From Azolla pinnata (Eukaryota; Streptophyta; Polypodiopsida; Salviniales; Salviniaceae): a DNA stretch of 64,000 nucleotides. A program made the position numbers and the translations under genes. Position 1 is the first letter of the stretch; every line of letters begins with the position of its first letter. The notes below the pieces were generated by a model. It had not been told where the DNA came from, searched no databases, and worked only from the letters and a program-made list of their open reading frames with translations. Positions 35,120 to 59,947 of the stretch are shown here, in pieces. The stretch lies in the NCBI GenBank assembly GCA_037176905.1, contig JBBBWG010002114.1, forward strand, positions 38,672 to 102,671, given 5' to 3'.

Positions 35120-36055
35120 GTGAGAGAGAGCCCGCCCCGAAACCCTAAAACCCTAAACCCTAGGGAGACAGCTATGGCGGGCAAGCTCAGTCTGAGAATT
35201 TTGGCGCAGGAATAGAAGGCGGTGAGAAGAAGGTTTTCTTCAAATGGTTTCAAACCCTAAACCCTAACCCTAACCCTAAAACCTAAACCCTAAATCCTAA
35301 ACCATGGGTTGGCTTAGTGGGTTAGGTTTAGGGTTTTAGGGTTTTAGGGTTAGGTTTGGCTTAGGGTTTTTGCTTGGGTAGGTCTGGTTCAATTTAGGGT
35401 TCCAAGTTAGGTTCGGCTTAGGGTTTTTGCTGGCGGAGATTCGGTCCAGTTTAGGGTTTTTTCTTTGCTTTCGGAGGTTCGGTTCGGTTTAGGGTTTTAG
35501 GTTTAGGTTTGGCTGAGGGTTTCTGCTTGGGTAGGTTTGGTTCTGTTTAGGGTTTCAGGTTAGGTTCAGCTTCGGGTCTTTGCTTGTGTACAATTTGGTC
35601 CGGTTTAAAGTGTTTGCTTGCGTAGGGTTCGGTTCGGTTTGGGACTTTAGGGTTAGGTTTGGCTTAGGGTTTTTGCTTGGGTAGGTTTGGTTCTGTTTAG
35701 GGTTTCAGGTTAGGTTCAGCTTCGGGTTTTTTGCTTGCGTAGATTCGGTCTGGTTTAATGCTTGTGTAGGTTCGGTTCGGTTTAGGGCGTTAGGGTTAGG
35801 TTTGGCTTAGGGTTTTGGCTTGGGTAGGTTCGGTTCGGTTCAGGGTTTCAGGTGACGTTCGGCTTAGGGTTTTTGCTTGCGTCGATTCGGTCTTTCGGTT
35901 CGGTTTAGGATTTTAGGTTTAGGTTTGTCTTAGGGTTTCTGCTTGAGTGGAGGTTTTGGATCGGTTTAGGGTTTCGGGTTAGGTTCCGGCTTAGGGTTTT
36001 AGCTCGCGTAGATCAGACTAGGGTTTAGGGTTTTTACCCTAAACCCTAAACCCTG
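35120..36055. repeat. Interstitial telomere-derived repeat array, two-subunit organisation
   Basis: It opens with short CCCTAAA/CCCTAA runs (35140-35165 and 35248-35302), then changes strand to TTTAGGG-type sequence. From about 35350 a diverged unit holding GGCTTAGGGTTTTTGCTTG and GGTTCGGTTCGGTTTAGGG recurs. Landmarks near 35358, 35415, 35511, 35568, 35659, 35717 and 35804 give alternating spacings of about 57 and 92 bp, that is, a composite unit of about 150 bp. It closes at 36017-36055 with telomere-type runs in both orientations. Confidence 0.8.
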
Positions 36056-36380
36056 ACAATGAGCAGTGTGCTGATTCCAACAGTTCATCAGCAATGCTTG
36101 GAGCTGAAGCAGATAATACTACTGCTTGGATGGATAGGATCAGCTGTTACCCAACAGAAGACAAACTCAAGAATTAATTCTCTTTCGTAACGGTTTTTCG
36201 ATCACTCGCAATCCCCCGACTTCAAAGCGAGAATTTACAGATGTACAGCAAGCACCATGGTACTATGCCATGGTGCCATTGCCATATGGTTCAAGCCCTC
36301 ATGCATAACCTTCAGCATAGATATAACAAGAAGTCATCTTGTTACTTGATCTTTGCCCAACTACCAGATAGCAAACAGAA

Positions 36381-36503
36381 AATCCATAATGAAGTGAAAT
36401 CCAACTATCTTCCACACCAAGAAGAAGAGACTATGTATATATCCATAATGAAGTGAAATCTAACTATCTTCTACACCAGGAAGAGACTATGTATATATAT
36501 CCT
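36381..36503. repeat. Two tandem copies of a ~61-bp unit
   Basis: ATCCATAATGAAGTGAAATC through GACTATGTATATAT is present twice in a row with few differences. It lies downstream of the GAD stop codon. Confidence 0.85.
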
Positions 36504-36553
36504 GAGATAGCAAGCACACACAGTTTGTTCTGTTCGACGATATTTGACAGGTT

Positions 36554-36730
36554 GATTCCTCCCATCGATTCAGCAAATACCATTTGCTCTGTTCCGTTCG
36601 ACGATCTCGATCGACGGCTGGATTCCTCCCATCGATTCAGCAAATACCATTTGTTTTGTTCTGCTCGACGATATATACGTATTATCGACGGCTGGATTCC
36701 TCGCATCGATTCAGCAAATGCCATTTGTTT
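36554..36730. repeat. Three tandem copies covering the GAD stop codon
   Basis: GATTCCTCCCATCGATTCAG and the following AAATACCATTTG begin at 36554, 36621 and 36695 (spacing 67 and 74 bp). The rightmost copy contains the last GAD codons and the stop (36711-36713). The other two lie in the 3' untranslated part. Confidence 0.85.
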
Positions 36731-37864
36731 TATGCAGCGCATTCTTCTTCCACACATGGAACGCCTTCTGCGAGTTGAGGACGCGATCGAACACCGACGA
36801 CAGCTGCAGAGGATGAGGCTTAGTCGCATCATCCGAATCCTTCAGGTGTGCTTTCCTTTCCAGGAGCTTGGCTGCTAGAGTCTTCATTGATTTTGAGGGC
36901 TTATCATCCAAATAGCGGAGGACTCGGCTGATGTCGTTCACAAGCCGTTGCGCTAGCGTATGGCAGAAGTCCTCCCTAACCACCACCCTCAGAAGTGAAA
37001 CATGCTGTGCATTTGGTGCCATGGTGTAAGCTGGCACAATCCAACCATACCTAAAATTGTACCCAAAAATTCCAAATCACATGATCCCCCACCTCAACAA
37101 GAAAGACCCAGAATGCAAATCCGAAAGCCCTCATCGCGCATCGCTCGTTTGCATACCTTCGCAGGTGATCTGAGATCTCGTAATCATCGTGATTGCCCTT
37201 GTCCTTGAGCGAAAACGCGACCACTGGAACGCCCACATCCTTCGACAGGATGTCGAACCTCCCAGTCTTCAAAATCTCCTCCGCTAGCATCTTCGCAGTG
37301 GCACGACAGCTCTCCATTATGCTCTTGTAGCCCTAAGAAACCCGTTCTAAGAAGTATGAATACGCGCAATTCACAAATCCATCACGCGAACTTGGAAAAA
37401 AAAGGCAAGGCAAATATTTTGGAAACGATCGACTAATATGGAAAAACACTTAAAAAGCTCATTCCCATGAATACTGATGAGATACACTTCAAAACATCCC
37501 CCCAATGCACGGGGAAGTTACCGCAAAACCAAGCCGAATCAATTGATAGTATTGCGCGATGATTTGGCTAGACCCTGAAAAAATTGAGAGAATTTTAGGT
37601 TGGGTTAGCACAATGCTATTTACGACACCAGATTCTAAAATATTTTTCCAGCAGGCTGATATTTTGATCAATGATCATAGTTGACAGATTCGCCATATTC
37701 TAGACACAGTTAAACTAGAATCTCTACAACTAAATTTGACAAATCGTAGCATTACTGACTAATACCAGTGCTTATGACATGTTTGCAGACAACCAAATGA
37801 ATTTATTTTAGTAGGCATAGCTAAAGTTACTTTTAGTGTCTGGATTCCCATGCTTAATATGGTA

Positions 37865-37900
<36 letters not shown>

Positions 37901-38225
37901 CCTACCTTTGGAGAAATTGAGAGTGAATGTTGGTTGGTCAGCCCCAAGGTAGTTAACATGAAAGATAAGCTCTTCCGGAAGATCCTCTTTGCTCCTCCAG
38001 ACAACCCACCCTATTCCGGCATACACAAGCCCATACTTGTGGCCACTAACATTGATGCTCCTCACAAGTGGCAACCTAAAATCCCATACTATGTCAGGAT
38101 AAATGAAAGGTGCAACAAAGCCCCCACTCGCTGCATCGACATGGATCGGAACATCCCATCTGAAACCATGCCATACAATACAATACCATATCCAGCAGTT
38201 AGTTCCAACTCCTTTCAGCTCCACA

Positions 38226-38260
<35 letters not shown>

Positions 38261-40694
38261 TTGGCAATCAGCAACGAGGAAATGATCATTTTATACAAGA
38301 GTCATACCCAGTTTCCTTGTTCTTCTTCTCGAGCAGATCATTGAGGCGCTTCACATCCTCAAATTCACCATTATATGTGGACCCAAGAATCGCACAGACA
38401 CAGATGGTGTTCTCATCAACGAGCTCCATCGCCTTCTCAGGGTCCATCACATAGTATCCATCTCTTAACTTCACGTCCTTTAGCTCAACCTCAAAGTATC
38501 GGGCGAATTTCTCCCAACAGACCTATTTGATATGAATCAATCTACCAATTACCTTCTCACAACCAAAGAGTATTTTAAGCACTTCATTTCTCTTGGAACC
38601 CTCAAAACACCAGTCACCTGAACATTTGCACCAGTTACAATATTGGGTTTATTGTAGGATTTCCCCTCGGCTTTCCGCTTATTCTGCCATTTCCTCTTGA
38701 AAGCTAGCCCGGCAAGCATGATGGCCTCTGATGACCCCACCGTGCCTGCCCCAATGGCTTGCTCACCATCACTAAGGGGTGCATTGAAGAGCCTCGCTAT
38801 CATGTTTACACACCGATCCTGCACCATTAGTAGACAACCCAAATGCACATTCATTAAACCTAAATGCTAGAACCTGTAAAGCCATCGGATTCCCATAATA
38901 ATTTTGACAGTGTCCACTCTTACAGATCCACAAACACAGACATAAATTGTAAACGTCTGCTAAGTGGAGCATTGATATCATGTGTACGTTGTAAACGTGC
39001 ACACACATTAATTAACTCTAAACTAAACCCTAAAACATTAGCCTTTGCATCTGCTGAATAAATTTTGACAGAGCACATTCTCATCAACACACATGACACA
39101 GATGTACATCTGTGCATACGCAGATGTAGCAGACATAGCACGCACCAACATATGCATAGCACAATTTTCCAGGCGTTTATGACATACATATAGTCGGTCA
39201 TATACCCCCTAAAATCTTCAATATATATACATCGTTTGAAATGTCGCGTAAGGTAAGCCATGCAACATTATACCTGAAGCTCAGTGGTAACAGGGTATTC
39301 ATCCATGTCGATGTAGTTTTTGTTCAGGGCACCAAGGATGAGCCGGTCACATTCGGGCTCCATCCATGTGGTAACAAAAGATGCCAGGTTGAGGCGTGGG
39401 TTTCCATCCAGCATGAGCTCATCAGTGATGATCTGGTAAGCTGCCTCCTTCGAGATCTGATGCGCCGGCATCTTAAACCTGGTAAATTAAATGCACGAGA
39501 GCACTAGTTAACATGTAGTACCCTGGCTTGAATGCAATCATAATTGGTTATAAGCATTAAGTAATCCTGCATCAAATGTATATGATCCACAAAACGAACA
39601 CCTAATAAACCTGTTCCAAATGCAAATCGTGCAGTAATCCTGTCCCAAATGCATATGATCCACAAATTAACACCTTGTAAACCTGACTCAAATGCATATG
39701 ATCACAAATTAACACTTAGCTCAAATGCATATGATCACAACTTTAACATAGTTAACCTGTGACAAGTTTGCATACATTCAACTCTGGCTGAAATGCATAT
39801 GATCACAAATTAACACTTAGCTCCAATGCATGTCCACCAATTAACATATAGGAATCCTGGCTCGGATGTGATCTGCAAATTAACATCTAGGGAAGGTTGT
39901 TCATCTGCGTATGGTCCTGCGAGAACTTAAGATATTCTAATCCTGACTGAAAAGCATATGACCACAAAGTAACATATAGTGACGCTGGGAAATTAATATC
40001 TATGCAACTTGGTTTAATGGCACGTGATCCTGGGCCAAGTTCAGATATTCTAATCCTGGCAGAAATGCATACGACCACCACATAGCACATAGTAAACCTG
40101 GTTCAAACGTACATGTCCACTAATTATATGATCGCTGATTAGAAACAAAAATTCGTGCAAAATGAAATGAAATGATCATCTGTAACAAGTAGACCCAAAT
40201 TTCCTGTAAATACAATATGGATAAAGAATGGAAAACACCACAAAAAAACCATTTGTTATCTCCTCCACTCCCCCCCATCCCATCCTTTTGCCCTATCGTT
40301 CTGTAGCCGAAAACAAATAAAAAGAAATGGCCAACCTTCTACAAATGGTGGTAAAACAGATTTGGATAAACCCATTTGTAATCGCTTCTCTCTCTAATGG
40401 TAATACAAAAAAAAAACAAGCTGCCTAGAGCCTCTCTCACTCTCACTCACTCTCAAATACACACACACACACACACACAAAGACACAAAGATACACATCA
40501 TGCCTGTCTTGAGGAGTCACAAAACTACATGCATGCACATGCACACACACAATACGTACGTACATGCATAGAACTCTGTGTATGTGTGTGTGTGTGTACC
40601 TTGGTAGCGGCGTCTGCATGTAGCGAGAAGCGAAGGTGGAGTGGAGGACGGAGGCGTCATCACCATCGTGGAGGAGAGCCTCCGACAGGGACAT
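36711..40694 (-). CDS. GAD: Glutamate decarboxylase with C-terminal calmodulin-binding tail
   Basis: Eight exons (minus): 40600-40694, 39274-39478, 38618-38818, 38308-38522, 37906-38159, 37522-37574, 37157-37332, 36711-37050; 512 aa. Cytosolic PLP enzyme converting glutamate to GABA and CO2, feeding the GABA shunt. The first exon carries the typical plant start ([17 protein letters not shown]). HVDAASGG and [13 protein letters not shown] give the cofactor pocket, with the PLP lysine at 280. Plant GADs end in a calmodulin-binding helix; here the end is [16 protein letters not shown], keeping the key tryptophan (W500) and the KTNGIC terminus but with fewer basic residues than usual, so calcium control is likely though perhaps altered. 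The first intron starts inside a CA repeat. Introns 1 and 5 hold microsatellites and a minisatellite. Neighbours suggest no link. Confidence 0.96.
37865..37900. repeat. CA/AT microsatellite in a GAD intron
   Basis: Thirteen AC units followed by five AT units, immediately downstream of the exon 5 donor on the GAD strand (GTAGGATATATAT). Confidence 0.95.
38229..38258. repeat. AT microsatellite in a GAD intron
   Basis: Fifteen AT units in the intron between exons 4 and 5. Confidence 0.95.
39540..40110. repeat. Irregular minisatellite in GAD intron 1
   Basis: The unit AAATGCATATGATCACAAAT-TAACAC, with a variable ...CCTGG(C/A)T link, recurs roughly ten times at irregular spacing of about 35-65 bp. 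Each copy carries the palindrome CATATG or ATGCAT. Confidence 0.7.
40459..40597. repeat. CA and TG microsatellites next to the GAD intron 1 donor
   Basis: A CA run at 40459-40479 and a TG run at 40583-40597. Read on the GAD strand the second is an AC run that starts directly in the splice donor: exon 1 ends AAG and the intron reads GTACACACACAC. Confidence 0.9.
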
Positions 40695-40826
40695 GAGTGA
40701 TCAGCAGAAAAGAGGCGGGAGCTGTTTGGAGAGGTCTCGGCGGGAGCGGGGAGGCGAGCTCAAGCTTCCATGGCTCGAGCAGGATATGTCTATATGCAGA
40801 CGTGCGGGTCGGTTCACAGAGACGAC

Positions 40827-40940
40827 GCATGCACATGCACATGCACATGCACATGCACATGCACATGGATGTGCACATGCATGCACATGCACATGGATGT
40901 GCACATGCATGCACATGGATGTGCACATGCATGTGTGCAT
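40827..40940. repeat. GCACAT hexanucleotide repeat upstream of GAD
   Basis: Six pure copies of GCACAT, then a composite repeat mixing GGATGT and GCATGCACAT, about 135-245 bp upstream of the GAD start codon. It contains many copies of CATGCA, the core of the RY element bound by plant B3 transcription factors, and the pure part alternates purine and pyrimidine at every base. Regulatory function is not shown. Confidence 0.85.
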
Positions 40941-41039
40941 ATCCATCCTATGCATAGGACACATGCACATATGCATGCACCACATGCATTGGCATAATAT
41001 ACACATCCATGCATTTGGCCCTGTACACACATACACACA

Positions 41040-41340
41040 TGCATATACCCTGCATTGGCATGAGTACACAAAGCATATCATGTACTACATGATGTAGTTG
41101 TTGTCAAGCAACTCAGCTTGTTTAAGCACCGATTTAGTATAGGGATTTGTTAGTTGGGCATACACGCGTGCATATACCATACATTGGCATGAATACACAA
41201 GCATATCATGTATGTATAATGTAGTTGTTGTCAAGCAGCTCAGATTAGGGGGGGGGAGGGAATCGAAGAAAACAAAAAACTCCAGACTTCAACTTGTTTA
41301 AGCCCTGATTTAGTATACAGAGTTGGTAGTTAAGCTGATT
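41040..41340. repeat. Tandem duplication upstream of GAD
   Basis: GCATATACC(C/A)(T/A)(G/A)CATTGGCATGA and the following AATGTAGTTGTTGTCAAGCA occur twice, about 128 bp apart. A third partial segment (CTTGTTTAAGC...GATTTAGTATA) occurs near 41116 and 41292. Confidence 0.75.
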
Positions 41341-42988
41341 ACCCCGAATTGCTCCTACCCCATTGATCTGTGATGAAATATGCAAGGGAAACATAACTCC
41401 CGGGCGCTCGACAACGCCATTGGATCTGTGCTAGCAGCCGATGAAGCCCGAGCGTTTTGATCTGCTGGATTTAGGGCTCACAGCTTAGGATTTTCCAAAG
41501 TAGCTTCAAAATCATCAGGGCAATTTTCTCAGACCATCACATCCGTTTAGCTGACTAAACCAACGAGGCATGAAAGCGGCGCTCAAGGTGATCGATGATA
41601 TGTGGGCAATAGGCATGGCAAATCTAAATGAGGTTGTGGTAGCAGAATGAATGAGCATACAAACCAAGCATGTAGAATCAAATGGGAACGTAGATTCATG
41701 TAGCGAATTGAGCGAGTAAGATGTAAGCGTGTTATGTGATTCGTGTTAATAATAAGTGCACGAAAGTACTCTTTGAGAGCACCCACAAGTCGCAGTGCTG
41801 GTTGATTTGACCGGTTAAAAAAAAAACGTCGGTTGAAGCACAAGCCCAAAGCTTCAACGCAGTCGATTTTGTTCCAAAGCCTTGTCACAAAGGTTATATG
41901 TTGTAATCAAACAATTGAAGGGCAATCTGCATGAATCAGTTTTCCAATTTCGGACCAACTGACTGATTTGATGCATCTATCAAAAATCTCGTGCTTTTTT
42001 GCTAGCCAAGCCATAGAAGGAACAGGTTTTGCACATTCATCTCAAGCAACAGATTTCATCAAGATCCGACTCCATATTGCACACTTCCAATATATTTGGC
42101 AATGACTTGGGGATTTATATAACTACTTTAGTTTGTAAAGAAACCATTACACATGGAGATATAGATTGACATATGTTTAAACATAAGATGAGGGAGATTT
42201 TTGACAAGTATTGCTCAGAGGAATGTCCATTAATCGACACTAGGAATCGTGGCTATGGCTTACAAAAAAAAAATATAACAGATCTACCTCTTTACGCAAT
42301 GTTACCTTTTTCCATTGCTTCAGCAAAAGATCTGCATTTAGAAGAGGAACCAGATACATTCCAATATAGAAGTTGCTTCCTCAAAGATGAAAGATGAGGG
42401 GCAGCAAAACGACAATCCTTTATTTCGATATATATATCGAATCAACATTGAACACAAGAAAGAAAAACTCATATACATTGATGGTAACAGTGTGTATGAA
42501 GAGTAGCCACTCTCAGTGCTTCTATGCACTTGGCCTTTTCCTTTATAGCCTTTGCTTGTGCAAAGAAGTATGATACATCCATCTATACAAAAGGGGATCA
42601 CAACTCTCTGTCTATCACATCTACCAACAGGAGCATCTCCCTGAGAATCGAGGTATAGTTAGTTGTTAGTGAACCAAATTTGATGCTGAGAAACAAAGCC
42701 TGATTAATGAGAGAGAATCACTTTAGGATAGGAACAGCCGCCAGGCGGAGGCCAAAGTTGATATATAATTCATGGCAAAACCATGCAACGACTTCGGGCT
42801 CCCGGGATGCTATGCACAATTGATGGAAATCCTGTTCACATTTACAGATGCAGTGTAGCAGCTTTTAGTCCCCACCAAGGTCCTGAAGCAAGCAAGCAAA
42901 GCAGTGACAAGAAATTTATTGGACATGAAGCACATCCGCTGGTAACAGAAACTCGAGGCCTCTGAGAGATGCATTCTCATCCAACTCC
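41341..42988. other. Spacer between GAD and the BEACH gene, no gene seen
   Basis: The right end is the 3' untranslated region of the BEACH gene. No supported coding region or recognisable element is seen in the rest. Confidence 0.5.
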
Positions 42989-57219
<14,231 letters not shown>

Positions 57220-57974
57220 CGTTGCTTATACTGTCACTCCAATTGAAATTTAACATCTACAAAATTCAATGAAGCAAATTTGACAAATGAAGTACTTTCA
57301 ACAGATAAAACAACAACCAACCAACTTAATGAAACAGACAGTTTTCTTTGCTGAGTTCTGTTTTCTGCTCTCATTCATGATTTACAACTTGTTGCAGGGA
57401 AGTAATCCTTGCCAAATGTTCAGGCAGATTTACTTCTGTTGCGTGAGGTCATTGGGAAGCCATGGACAAGTTTTCTATTAATTTATACGGAATTTACAAC
57501 AGAATTTTCACATATTCCTGTCAGATTGTATTCTATCCCCATGTTGTCTATGAGGACCCTGGATATAGCCATGATTCCCCTATATAATTTAAGGAAAGAA
57601 ATGCAGATTACAGGAAGGCCAGCTTTGGCCATCAATCATGATTGCAGTCATACCTATCATTATGTAAGAGGGATAATGACATGCTAACAAACAGAAAAAA
57701 CAGGACTACAAGTAATTTCGAGTAGAACACATCCTATAGGATTAACATCTGATCCCAAGGGCCTTACATACATGGCAAAGAAGACAGAAATATGGTATGT
57801 GTGTGGTCACACACATATGACGCCTACCATAGCTACAGGATTGATCTAAGAGTGACGAAAAGAGGACTTTTCCATGGGCTATGCATAGAGAGTTGGGCAT
57901 GATGGGTATGCATGTAGTCACACACACACACACCCCCCACATGAAAGCCAGAACATAGCCATTTTCTATGATCG
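57220..57974. other. Upstream region of the BEACH gene, no gene seen
   Basis: Possibly part of a leader intron of the BEACH gene. A short CA run lies at about 57927-57945. The open frames present do not resemble known proteins. Confidence 0.4.
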
Positions 57975-59110
57975 CTGCCATCATTAATTGATGTAAGTAG
58001 AAACCGATCTTTTGAAAGACCAAAGACCTATGACCCCTGTCACGATTCATTATGTGTAAAGTAGCAGCCTAATGGTTGGCAAGGCCAGAAGTTTAAGTTC
58101 CCCATTGCAATCACTTCTTGTACAGAGAACTAATGTTTTGCCAACCAAGCATCTCTACAATTTCAGTTACATGAACGACTTTAATAAATAGCAAAGTAAT
58201 GTTTGAAAGCCAAGGAATCTAAGATTGCAGGACCAAGTATTTATGATCTGTCACCATTAATTGCGTAAAATAGCAAACTAATGTTATTATTGCAGCAACA
58301 CACATGTACAATCGGTCACAGATAGAGAACTGCCATAAGGACAAATAAATGTTTTGCAAGACCAGGCCTCTATGGACTCCTATTCAGCCGATTGATGTAG
58401 GTAGCAAACCAATGTTTTGCAAGACCAGACATATCTGGTCTCTGTCTCAATCAACTCTCTGTAAAGTAGCAAGCTAATGGTTTTCAAGGCCAGAAATTTA
58501 AGTTGCCTGTCACAATTAATTGTTGTAAAGCAACGGCAAACTAGCATTTAACAGGACCAGGCAGCTATGATTTCTGCCGCAACCAACCGTTATAAAGTAG
58601 CAAACCAATGTGCAAGATCAAGATCAACCAATCGTTGTAAAGTAGCAACATAATGCTTCCCAAGCCAAGGAATTTAGGATCGCTCTTATGATCGAATGTT
58701 TTTAAAGTAGTAATCTAATCTTTTGCAGTACCAGGCATCTATGATGTCCGTCACCATTCATTGCATAAAGTGGGAAACTAATGTTCAGAAAAGACCAGAC
58801 ATGTAAAATCTCTGTCACGTTGGTCAATTTTTATAAGAAGCAAACTGATGTTTTGCAAGACCAGACATCTCTGATCTCTGTCATGGACAATCGTCATAAG
58901 TAGAAAACTAATGTGATGCAAGACCACACAGGTGTGATCTCTGTCACGGTGAAAAACTAGTGTTTCGCACGGCCACATTCATATGCTCTCCATTTTGAGA
59001 AATTGTTCCGCAAAGTAGGAAGATGGCGTTTTGCGAGACCAGACGCCTATATGGTATCTGCCACCATCAGTTGTCGGTATGGTAGAGACCTAATGAAGCA
59101 GAAGACCAGG
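57975..59110. repeat. Degenerate ~70-bp tandem repeat upstream of the BEACH gene
   Basis: The unit AAAGTAGCAAACTAATGTTT-TGCAAGACCAG-GCATCTATGATCTCTGTCAC-CAATCAATTG recurs about sixteen times with spacings near 67-72 bp (clear copies near 58399, 58466 and 58537). Copies differ by several changes each, so the array is old. Confidence 0.8.
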
Positions 59111-59553
59111 CAACAACAAAAACAGAAAATTTGGACCACCGGAAATGAGAAGAGGCCCAGGGATATAGCTGCTCACCTCAATATTATTACTGCAACGAGG
59201 AGCATGGGCAACAAGATGTTGCTGATGACGTTGCGGTGTACCAGATTAAGCCGAGCACACCTCCAGCCTGCGCAAACGACGCAGAATTTCCAACCGATTC
59301 CCTTGCGAATCTCTCACGGTATCTGCAAGTGTATGCAGGGAAGCATGCATGCGGTGCGTGAGTACACAGATGTCTGCAGAAGACGTATGCAAGCACGGAT
59401 GCCTGCAGTTATGGATGTATGGATGCGTTGATTGTGGTGCGATGGTCTTGCTGTGCTTGTGCTTATGGTGCAGATCTAAGCTAGGAAGAAAGAGGGAGGG
59501 GAGGCACAGGAATGCAAAGGTCAATCCTTCCTGCAAATGGAGGAAGACAAAGA

Positions 59554-59555
<2 letters not shown>

Positions 59556-59592
<37 letters not shown>

Positions 59593-59884
59593 ACATGTGT
59601 AGGACTGGTTCGTAGCAGATGCAGCGGAAGTGGAAGGAAGAAAGCGGAGGTTTGCTTGCTGTGCGCGTGTCTGTCGGTGCGTCTGGGGTCTCTCGCTCGC
59701 TCTTCTGCGGGGACGGTGACGATGGTGGCGGCGACGGTGGCGATGGTGGTGGTGAAGTAGTGAGGGATAAACAAGGAGGGAAAGGAAGGAAGGATCCATG
59801 GCGATGGCGAGAAAGTTTCTTCTCTCTCTCTCTCTCTCTCTCGCACGCACAGCAAAGTCTAGAGAGAGAGAGTCGCGTCAAAGC

Positions 59885-59927
<43 letters not shown>
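59556..59927. repeat. GA and CT microsatellites, complementary tracts
   Basis: A GA run at 59556-59589, CT runs at about 59818-59841 and 59888-59927, and a shorter GA run near 59862-59872. Because the GA and CT runs are complementary, a transcript across the region could fold. CT-rich sequence on the BEACH side suggests a promoter or leader. Confidence 0.85.
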
Positions 59928-59929
<2 letters not shown>

Positions 59930-59947
59930 TGTTAGGGTTTATGAAAG

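Noticed and set aside
40636-41097. Cys/His/Met-rich frames on both strands around 40.7-41.1 kb
   Set aside because: They are translations of the GCACAT hexamer repeat.
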